Shown in pieces: positions 9,298-21,200 of a stretch of 28,528 nt of DNA. The position numbers were made by a program, and so were the translations under genes. The DNA is taken from assembly GCA_020650975.1 (NCBI GenBank), contig JAIPMN010007017.1, forward strand, positions 1 to 28,528. Reading direction: 5' to 3'. Within the stretch, counting starts at the first letter, position 1, and the number at the start of each line of letters is the position of its first letter. The DNA comes from Apostichopus californicus (taxonomy: Eukaryota > Echinodermata > Holothuroidea > Aspidochirotida > Stichopodidae). The notes beneath the pieces are model-generated. The model was not told where the DNA came from. It did not search any database and was given only the letters and a program-made list of their open reading frames with translations.

Positions 9298-12200
9298 GTA
9301 AGGAATATTCTATGATCCTCAGCTCTCTGATACCTGATATCTAGTAATCATCGTAATCTGGTGACCATATTAATTCTTTAATTCAATTATTCAGATTTCC
9401 ACTTTAGACAAATTCATTGTTTCTCCATAAGAAACATGAGCACCTCTAAAAGACTGGTTTCTTAAAGTACCCAAACAAAAATTTCTGGTTTACCCGGTAA
9501 TACCGGTATTCGTCATCGGGTATACCGGTATCTGTTTTTGCTTATACCCTCCGCACCCTCCTATCACCTGCTAGTGCTGGTAACTGGTGTTTTCAGTTCT
9601 TCACATATTTTGTGTTCAGTTAACTTATCGATTGTGTGTATATCAGTATAAATTTTAGTTCACCTGTAACCCATAAATATATAAACAATGATCTGTGAAC
9701 TGTGGTTATTTTTCAGGGTATTGTTTGCACCTCAAAACATGATCACGATTCCACCACGCAATTACTGTATCATTGAAAACCCAGCCCAACATGATGGAGA
9801 TGGTAACGTTGTACTTGACCGGAATGGACAGGTCAAGCTTTATCATGCAGACTCAGAGATACGGTTTTCCCAGGACCCATTTCCTCTTTATCCAGGGGAG
9901 AATTTAAAGCAGGTAAGAATTAACTTAGATTTAGTGGAATAAGTTTCTTGATTACTCCACCTAGTTAAAGTCTGTAAAGTTGTTTTGTTCGTTTCCCTAA
10001 ATGTCTCTGATGGATGTTACTAGGCATGTTGGAAGCTTTTATACCCACACAGCTTTAGCAATGTCTCTCAAAATTTCAACAAAACTGTCTATAAGTTCAT
10101 CACCCTTCTGGCTATTGCCTAGGCTTGCCCTATTTAATGGCCAATTTTACTTTTTGGAAGCTTTTACTGTAAGCTTTACCACCACCAAAGCAATGTAATC
10201 TTCATTCACAGACTTAAATGAAGTTACTCCTAGTTGATTATCATTTATTGCTGTAAATATCTCATTCTCTAGGAAATAACTCCACTGAAAATTGTGCCTG
10301 CCAACTCAGCACTGCGTCTGCGTGCTATTCTTGACTTTGAAGATGAGAAAAAGCAAAAGTATGTGGCTGGTGATGAGTGGCTCTTTGAAGGTCCAGGGAC
10401 TTACACTCCCAGGAAGGAGGTCATTGTTGATGCAACGATTAGAGCAACAGTGATCAAACCAAACCAGGCCATCAAACTTCGGGCCCGCAAGGAGACCAAG
10501 GACCGTAGCGGTAGTGACAGAGTCACCGGAGAGGAGTGGCTGGTTAAGAAAATTGGAGCATACCTTCCTGGAGCTTATGAAGAAGTTATTGGTGTTGTCA
10601 ACGCTTACGTGCTGACAGATAAGGTTTGCTTTACATAGTCACCCTAAAGTTCAAAAGATGTTCAATTAGGTGTAGTTAGCAGACTGCAAAATTGTTGTAT
10701 GAAGACCAACATAATTTAATGAATTATGCAACGTCTCACATCTGTCATTAATAATCATACCCAAAGTGTTATTGCATTTGCAGTACATTTAGGAGCTCCG
10801 ATAGCATTACGTGTAGCTTGCTTTACGCTTACAAGACTATTAATTGTAGATGAGTAATTTATGAATTTTATGGGAAGCTAACATCTCTGATACAGTGTAA
10901 AAGTAAGTGGGCCTGACGTTTCGATCCTAGCAGGATCTTCTTCAGAGGCTGAATGACAAGTAACAGTAACTACAAGGGACAAATTTAAACACAGAATACA
11001 GACAGGTTATTGAGCAGGATGAACACAAAAGAGATTGATGTAAGAGAATTAGTAGACAAAGGATGGAGAGAAGAAAGAAACCAACAGGGTGAAGAGGGGA
11101 TAGAATCCTCTTACATCATCTTGGCAAAACTTACCCCATCAGAATGAGACAGTTATTTTGTTGTTGTATATTAGTTAAAGGTTTCATCATTTGATTTTTT
11201 CATGCACATATAAGGCCTATGACTATTCTGTTCTGCCCAAGCAAATGTGTTGTCAGGGGGCATTATTACAAAGTATTGTGTGATCATGGTAGAAGTGTTT
11301 TATAGTGCATGTTTCCATGGAGGACTGCAGGGATGCAAGTTTTTCTGAGCGGACACAAACATTTTTAAGATGTTGCGTCCCGTGGGCGCAACTTTAAAAA
11401 TCCTAGTAACCGTACTGAGTGCAGTGTAATTACACAATGTACTTCACTCTCATGTAACTCTTACTTTGTTATTTGGAATAGGAGGCACTCCACGTTAGAG
11501 CTACAAGAACATATGAAGATGATAAAAAGGAGTTGCGAAAGAATGGTGAGGAGTGGCTTATAACAATGGAGGACACAGATGCACACATCCCTAATGTGCA
11601 TGAAGAGGTAATGGAGATGCATTAATTCAAGTCAGACCTTTCATTGATTAAAAAATTAATTTCAGGAAACACACAGTTACTACAAGTACGGTAAACTTGT
11701 GTATTGTACTACTTATCTGTAACTTAATTGGTTCGTGCTCACAAGTGAGTGTTACGTTGTTTGTCATTAATGTTTCAGGTTTTGAAAACAAAGTTCACTT
11801 TAATTTATCAATAATTTTATTACTCTTCAAAATAGTATTCCTGCTCATTGCAACTGACCTAATACTGTAAAAGAATTCCCCTAAAGTGCAATTGCAATTA
11901 TTTCTATGGTGAATGGCTTTTCTGTGTCACTAACTGTCATAGGATTGACCTTTCCTCTTTTAAGTGGCTTAGAAGGTTTTCCCCTTTCACTAATGACTGT
12001 TATCTGTCATCAACATTCAGAACTGTAATGCCTTTGCAATCATCAAATTATCTGGTATGATGTCCTGGTACTTGACTTCAGGACACATTTTCCTTAGATG
12101 ATCTATGAATCAAGTGATTCCATATACGTATAAACTTGTATAAGGCAAGGAATCACTAAGCTTACTGGCTTTCTGGTTCGAAGAAACTTTATCTACAGGA

Positions 12201-15200
12201 CCAAACTTTGTTCAATCCACATACCTCTGACTAGTGAGGACTCATAAGTTTATTCATATCTGATGTTTCCCCTCAAATTTTTCTCAGAAACTGTTTTACA
12301 TCTTTATTTTACATTTAACAGTTGTTCACATGCAGAAGGTTATGTTACCTTGATCAGATTAATACTTGTACTCTAACACAAGGAAGTATGTGTTCTGTTA
12401 ATTCACAAAGAGACATTGGCACAAGTTTCCTGCTTAAATCTTCTATTTGGCTACAGAAAACAAGTGTGCTTTGTATAACAAACTTGAAACTATGAGATTA
12501 GATGCAAGTGTTTACTTTGTTTGTTTGTTTAAACTTTTGTTTTGTCTGTTTAGGTGGTTGGTGTGATCAAGATCACAACTCTAACGAATCGTCAATACTG
12601 TGTTATTCTGGATCCTGTAGGACCTGAAGGAAAACCTCAGCTGGGTCAGAAGAAACTTGTCAAGGTTTGTGTTTACTGCTACTCGACTTTCTCCTTAGCT
12701 ATGTTACTGTTTAACCTTCAGATTATAATTATTGTTCCTTTGTCTCCCAGCAGGTGTTTAAGCAGCATTTTTCATATGGCTGCCACTAACGTCCATTGAT
12801 TCCAGTTGAGTAAACTAAGACAATAAAGTAAATTTATGAACCTTAGTAAGTTAGTGATCAATAACCTTTGACTTCTAAATTTCTGTATCACAGTCTCATG
12901 AAACTTAACTACAACTGTAAAATTAACTTTTTATATATTTTCTTTATTTTTTTTTCCAAATTAATATTTGACTGATGTGAACTGTCATAAAGTCACCACT
13001 TCAACTTGTTAAATATCTTATTAAAAGGTACATGAATTGGTTTCTTCTGTCAACATTGGCATTTAAAATACTTAGCAATATCATTGGGAAACTTTGAATA
13101 AAAATTCTTCAAAGGTGGTGTAAGACAGCCTTAAAACTGAGTCACCATTTTCCAAACGTTGCCATGGCGAATTTATGACAGCAGCGGTTATAAAGTAGCC
13201 ACTACACAGTATTTCATAGACTAGGCTACTGCCTAGGCCTATGCAAAATGTATGGAGAACAGTTTATGTTAGGTGCTGTCATGAAGTTACCACCCCATGT
13301 AAAATTGTGACAATATTTTTTAAGGATATTCTTAGATACATTGTAAAAGTAACATGAGGAACTTATCAGTTTCAAATAGCATCAGGAAAATCCCATTAAT
13401 TTGCAACGAATGACCTTGTATCTGGAGTTAGGTTCATTGTGCATTATTCATAATTACGATTCTAATGTTTGATTATTTCATTCTTATTAAACTAGGCTAT
13501 GTGCAATGTTTTTAGGGTCACCTTTTAGCGTACTAGACTATAGTCTCTTTTCTCTTATGCATATCTGTTTAGGAGCAGTATATTGCTTTTTCAGTTTAAT
13601 TGTTTTCAAAATTGAATTTTGATCCTTTCGTTTTTGATCTGTTAGACTGTCGTATAGGTTTTTTTTTCAATTTTTCAGTTTAAGGTTTCAATTCCTTTTA
13701 GTTTCGATTCTTATAGTTTGACCATTTTCGAGAGTTTTGTTTCCTTTTCCTTCATACAGTTGCAATTCTTATTTTTCTTAATAGTTTAAATTCTTATAAT
13801 CCTATTAAATTAATATGTGCAATTCATAGTATGGTATCCTTTTTGTGTATTTTCATGTATACTATTTGTATTATTCTTATTCCATCTTATCATTGTATTG
13901 TCTTATTGCGAGCATTTAATTGCCCATTTTTGGTGCTTAATAAAGTTTATTTGAATTTGAATTGAAAAAGTTGGCTGAAAGGATTTTTCTCATATTTTCT
14001 TGTAGCAGCAAGTAATGTGAAATGTCTACCTTATACACAGTAAATTTCAAGGTTTTATGGATGTTGTTGTGGACAAAATTTCCTTGTCAGATCTGTGAAG
14101 AAATATATTTAACTCTGGGACTTAATGTTGAGGATTTCAAGTTAGGTGGTGAACTTGTGGCGGTGATTGTGACTTTACAACAGTTTTATGTTAATGATTA
14201 GAGTGAACTACAACGTACAAGGTTACAGTAAGAGAAGGTTAGTCTGGATCTATTGTTCAATATTTATCAAAACAAGCTTCTGTGATCAAATCTACTCATC
14301 CACAGTAACTGGAGATGTGTATGGACTGTAGTTAAGAGTTAAATCTTCATGAAACAGAGAAAATTTATTCCTTCTGTAGAGCCATTGGCACATTCAAAAC
14401 ATTTATATATCATTATGAGGTAAGTCTCATGCTAGACAATTGTTTCACTCCATTGGTGCTTGTTACTGGTAAGGAATATTACATAATACCAGTTTAAGCT
14501 AACTGATCTTTGATCAAGTTTATATCACAAATTGTATCAACTTATCACTCTGATAGCTGTAGAGAGTGATCCTCCTACTGTATGAATGTAACATTAATGT
14601 TAATGAATATGCATACATCATACCAGTTCACACTAACTTGTCTTTGGTCTAGTTCATATCACAAATTGTATCAACTTATCACTCTGATAGCTGTAGAGAG
14701 TGATCCTCCTACTGTTATGTATTGAACAGATAACATCTCATTAAAAGTCAAAGTTTTCAACCAATTTCAGTTTTGCTTCTTTCTTTTCATCTTTTATAGG
14801 GTGAGAAGTCTTTCTTCCTCCAACCTGGTGAGAAACTGGAACAAGGAATCCAAGATGTGTACATCCTGGGAGAGGATGAGGGTCTCATCTTAAAATCACA
14901 GGAAGCCTTTAAAGATGATCAGGCAGTAAGCATATATTGTTTGCCCTTGGTTGATTTTTGTAGGAATTAGTAATAAGGCAGCCCTGGGACTGTTGCTACA
15001 GTTTTATTCCTTGCTGGAGTCAAAAGGAATCTATGTGTGATGGTGATGGCATCTGATTTTCAAAACATCAGGAAGGTCTGCTATCTAGCACAACCAGACA
15101 CATTACTATGTCTACAGGTCTCTCTTAGCATATGCTGTAATACCTAGCCTACTCTGCATGTAATAATTGCACCAGAGTATCATGACTGAATGTTGCTATT

Positions 15201-18200
15201 AATCAGCTAGTGATACCATATGAGTGAGAAGAAACAACGTAAATGTTAGAAGAAAGCATTTCCAGGGATTCCAGTAGGAATTGGTTTATGTTTATTTTGT
15301 TTATTTTTCATGGTACTTTGTACAGTACTGACAAACCATAGTTAATTTTGACAGAGACCATGTTTATATAATAGGTGTGTTATTTGATCTTAGGAGGACA
15401 AGCAGCGGCAGCCTGGTGATAGATGGATGATCCGAGGACCCAAGGAGTATGTACCACCAGTAGAGGTAGAGGTCATTCACAGGCGTAAGGCTATTCCCCT
15501 AGATGAGAATGAAGGCATCTACGTCAGGGATACAAAGTCTGGCAAGGTTAGTTCTTGTAAAGGAAGCAATTAGGATGAAGTTTAATTCTTTGAAGTGATT
15601 GCAATCAATTTAATACTATTGCATGCTTACATGTTTCTTTATTTCATTTTAATTTTATTTATTTAGTCATTCCCAGTCAGTTACTCTTCTGTGTCATGTT
15701 TAGCAGGTTAATAGTTATTTAGCTGTATGTAGTAGTTGTTTTATCTACTAGCAACTATTTCTTCTGTTAATTAATTAGATGAAGATCTGACCACATAAGT
15801 CATGTTTGATATTTATTCTTGTTAATGGTGGTTACTTGTGAAGATTCATAAGAAGTAAAATGGGTAACTATGTGGACAGATTGTTATCAAGTTGTTGTGG
15901 TGAGTGATTTTGCTATACTTGTGCACCCTATGCTTATCAAAGTTTGCAAACTCTCAAGAGAAATAATGATATAACCAGGAGAAAGTAGGAAGAAGTATTT
16001 ATAGGGTAAGTTGATTGATGTTAAATGTAGTTGAGTCGGAGAGTGAAGTGAAAGTTGAATCAGAATTGTTGATGTTTCATCTCTAACTTCAGATCCGAGC
16101 TGTGGCAGGCATCACCTACATGTTGAATCAAGACGAGGAGCTGTGGGCCAAAGAGCTCCCTCCAGCAGTGGAGAAACTCCTTCAGACCATGAGGGACCCT
16201 CTAGCAGATCGTAGTGACCGTAGCGGGACCCCAGAGGTTAGAGCGAGGGAGAAGACCAGAGTTGTGACCTTCAGAGTGCCTCATAATGCTGCAGTCCAGA
16301 TATACGATTACAAAGAGAAGAAAGCTAGGTGAATATTTAATATCCCTTTAAGTATATATGCAAATATGCAAGTTTTAGGTTAATATTGAATTCCATTTAG
16401 GCTTGACAATGAATTTTCAGGATATCAATACATTTATCGTAGTGGAGATGTTGAGGATAAAGGTTTATAGTGTTTGATGAAGAGCTACTGAAAGCTGATC
16501 TTGCACCAAATGTTAGCATGGTTCACATGATAAATATTCCAAAGTATATTCTTGTAAAGTTTTAATCCTTCTGGTTTGTGGTATAAATCAAAGATGGTGT
16601 AGTTTATCTGTTTGTAAGATATTTATAGGAATACAGGTAATCAGTACTGCACCTAGATTAGTTTAAAAAATCCAAGCATTTTTTGCAACACTCAACATTG
16701 TGAACAGTCCTTAATGTATGGCAATAACACAGAAGGTCAGAATGAAAGTACCAAAAAAACTAGTAGGTTGCTAAAGGTTTGGGAAAAGACTGGTGACCAA
16801 CAGTACTTTTCTCCATAAAACAGTGTACTGCCACCAATATTTTGCATTCTTTGCTACAACAGCTTCTCAGTTGATCTGCCCTCTCATGTTGTTACTGTTT
16901 TGTTAACTTTGTTTTTTTTTAGAGTTGTCTTTGGTCCAGAGTTGGTGATGCTTGGACCAGATGAGCAATTCACCCAGCTGAGTCTTTCTGGGGGCAAACC
17001 CAAGAGACCGAATGTCATCAAGTCACTGTGCCTTTTGCTAGGACCAGACTTTTGTACCGACATAATCACCATAGAAACAGCTGATCATGCAAGACTACAG
17101 CTGCAACTCTCATACAACTGGTAAGTATAATACAGCACTTAACAAGGTAAATCAATGTCAATGATGTGTTTTCATAGGCACTAAAGTACATAGAGTTGTT
17201 ACTAGTTCAAGTATCATTGCACAGACATTTTGGGTTTTAACAAGTTTGGACAGTTTTATGTCCATCTGCTAATGATGTTTCAAACACTTAACCTTGATCT
17301 AAATAGTGTTGATGAGATTACTGCCAGCAACTCGATGAATAATCCAGCCATAATCCAGTTAATATGTGTACCTGTCAGAATAATCTTATAATCATATAAC
17401 TACAAGGATAATTAGTTCATGTGGTTATGATTGGACATTGACAATATCTAATATATTTTTTGATTGACTTCACTCTTGGCTTGAATGTTCTCGACAGAGA
17501 GGGGGGAGGGAGTGGGGGTGTCTCACCCTCCCCAATAATTGGCTTGAGTCTTCAACAGTTGGAAAATCGGTGATCAAATCATGACGGTAGGGAAAGTTTA
17601 TCTATGCAACATCAATAATTTAAGCTGATCGAACTCTTGACAAGATAATTCTGAGTCAATAATATTAGGCTATTTCTAATATTTCTAAATTTAAACTTAC
17701 ATTATTACAAGATTTGACCAAATTCGAACATACAATTAACCAAAATCTTGTTTCTTACTCCTTGTACAACCCATAGTAACATTGAAAATACTTCAAACTA
17801 ACTCTAAAATTGTCTGAATATTGCCAATTGGCATTCAATTTAGCATCTTAGTATTCCCAGTATAGCATATTAAGGGTACAAAGAATTGACTACCCACATG
17901 TGTTATGCTGCTGAAAATTTCAAACTTGTGGTATGGCAAATTACAAATTGATGACCAATTACGAATCCACCCAGTTGGAATATTAGGATTCTACACCACC
18001 CCCCCCCCCACCCAAGCACACAAGACCCTAGCAACGTCCCTGGTTCTTGACCTGAGCCCTGTTGCTCGCTGTTCATTGCATAAAAGTGTGAATTCCTTTC
18101 TTACATAGTACCCTTTAAATAAGTTGTTCAATATTAAAACTAGGATTTGAAGAGAATTTGGAAAATAGGGAAGCATTAAAAAACAACTTACTTTCCCAGC

Positions 18201-21200
18201 CAATGTGTAGGTTCACTTTAATAGTTGCAAGGAAAATTGTATGATCATGGCGGTAGTAGTAGTAATAGGCACGATGCTGGCCCTGGCAAACCGGTCAGTT
18301 AAATGCGATTACAGAACATGTCCCATGGGCTTCTAGACATGGTACATAGTTTGAAACATCTCTTCATGGAAGTGAGTGATCAAGGCTTCATTCTTTTCAT
18401 CTATGGTTGTAGCATGGTATCATTGATAGATGATTCCATGGCTTTATTGAAGCTATGACTAACCCATGTGAAATGTGACCTTTTGAAATGAATCAGAAGG
18501 TATTGGTCTTGAAAACGTCTGTGCATTGTTCAATTCTGGTTTCTTTATTTTCATTAATTTTTAGGCATTTTGACATTAAGAAGAAGGATGATGAAGAAGG
18601 CACCAAACTCTTCAGTGTTCCTGATTTCATCGGTGATGCTTGTAAAGCCATCGCCTCTCGTATCAGAGGAGCTGTAGCTGGAGTTCAGTTTGATGACTTT
18701 CATAAGGTTTGTTCAATGTAGGATTCTGGGCCAGAAGGAATGCTGCATTCATACAAAGTAATCCTCAAGTTATACTAAATAGTGGAAGAAGAAGACTCTA
18801 GGATTGCATAATGTTAATAATGAAGTTCAGCCAATAATATTTACTTTAACTTTAGTTCATATACCAATATTGAGGAACTACGAGAAATTGAGAACTATAA
18901 TACCATGGCTAGGTTTCCTCAGCACCGATCTTTACTTTAGATTTAGTTCATAAATGCCAATATTGATGAGTAAAATGAAAATGTAGAATTTTTCAATTTC
19001 TCATAGTTCTCAATATTGGTATATGAATTAGTATAAAGTAAAGATCTTTGCTACTTCAGCAAAATAGGTTAAACTTACAAGAGTCCTCTTTGGTCATGAA
19101 ATATACGAAAGACACTACAGTAATTCCAAAGCAGCATGTAAGAATCAGTAAGTATTGTCAACATCATTGTAGCAAACCAAGTAAGTCAATCTTACTTCGT
19201 CAGTGTCATAACTATTTTATCAGTAGTAATCATTCTTCATTGCTGCCCCCTTTTTCGATTTGTAAGCAACTTTGTTACCACCGTCACATCAGTCATAATA
19301 TGATCTAAATTTTACCATCAACTACATTACACAAATATTCTCCCATTCTGTAGAATTCTGCCAAGATTATAAGGGCCTCTGTCTTTGGATTTGATGACAA
19401 GAAGAAGGTCCGAGAGAGTTTCTCATTCCCTCAGAACTTGCTGGTGATAACTAGCGTTGATATCCAGTCTGTTGAACCGGTAGACCAGAGGACCAGGGAT
19501 TCTTTGATGAAATCTGTGCAGCTGGCCATCGAAATCACCACCAACTCTCAGGAAGCTGCTGCTAGGTGAGAGGAAACACAGGACGGGAGGGTATGGGGTA
19601 TGGGGTATGGGGAGGTATGGTGAGGAGGTGAATGGGTTATAGCTAATCTCTGTTTCATTATCTTTATGTCATATTGATTTCTTGTTACTATGTTTTAGAC
19701 TTTTTCTGTGTGATGGTTTGTAATTCTTACAGGTGCTTTTAATTTGTGTAGCTGTTAAGTTGTGATTACATTGATAGGGCATTAACTACTCTCTGGAATG
19801 GTAGTATATGAGTTTATCGTTTGAGAGTTTTTCCTTACGAAACACATCTCAATTGCATTAATTTTGTGTTGCTCTGACAGGCATGAAGCAGAACGCTTGG
19901 AACAAGAGGCCAAAGGTCGCCTGGAGCGTCAGAAGATTGTTGATGAGGCAGAAGCAGAGAAGGCTCGCAAGGAACTCCTGGAACTGCAGGCTTACAGTGC
20001 TGCTGTTGAGAGCACAGGTCAGGCCAAGGCTGAGGCCCAGTCTCGAGCAGAAGCCCAGAAAATTGACGGAGAGGCTGCTGTGGAGCAAGCTCGACTCAAG
20101 TCAGAGGCAGCAAAGATTGAAGCAGTGAGTTTATCTGTCATACTCAGAAGTGATTTAGCATTGACCTGTTATTAAGATGAAGTCCTTAGAATGAATTATT
20201 ACTGTTTATATTTAGCATGAACATTGCACAAAATATGTCAGTTTCTCACATTTATATCAGCGCAGATGATTAACAAATTTGTTATTTTTTTTCATAAGTG
20301 TCTTAATCGCCAAACAGATCTCAGAAATTAGAATAAGCCTACAGCTTTGGTAGTAGGTAACCTTTTTTTGTTTAAACTCATTATGCATAGATATGAGGCA
20401 GGTCACCAAACATGGCTGATAAGTATTCCAATATTTCATTGAGAGAAAATAATGAAAAAGGAATGTATCTGTTCAACCCAGAAAAGAATTACGATGGAAT
20501 ATTGACAATTCTTAGAATTCAGTCTCCATATCTTGAACCAAATATGACTGAAATAATTCCATTAGGTTCATTGGTTCTGTCTTTTAAGCTATATCAGTAG
20601 GTATAAATAGAAATTGCTTTGGATTGAGTGTTCTGAGATCAATGGGAAACAAGCATGGTATTTCTCCAAAGTAGCTTAATATTACAAGATCACAGGAGAC
20701 CTTCTGATGTATTGAATACATTTTGAAAGGGTTCATTTTCTTTGACTTCAGGAGTCAGAGTTGGAACGGCTTACCAGAGCTAGAGAAGCTGAAATCAAGT
20801 ACATCAAGGATCAAAATGAGCTTGAAATAAACAAGTCCAAGCAGCTTGCTGACATCGAAACAGAAAAGTTTAAGAACACAGTGGCAGCAATTGGCTCTGA
20901 TACCATCAGATCTATTGCAGTAGCTGGACCAGAGATGCAGGTAAGAGACAAATGTTTGTTGGGGGACCAGAGATGCAGGTAAGAGGCAAATGTTTGTTGG
21001 GTGTTTACAAGTTGAAGGATGTGACAAGCATATTTGTTGTGTTGAAGTAACCAGATATGCAGATGAGATAGACAGGTATACTTATGTGTGTTTATTGTAT
21101 ACAATCAGGCGCGTAGCCAGGAATTTGCCAAGGGAGGGGTGAAAATGTTGGCAAACCATCAGAGCCATAGATACGGCATTGCAAACTATCTAAGCGTAGC

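Noticed and set aside
12173-12185. CTGGTTCGAAGAAAC in intron 4 as a possible B box
   Set aside because: The match is partial (the last bases differ from the GGTTCGANNCC consensus) and no A box precedes it. A vault RNA gene inside MVP would be attractive but is not supported.
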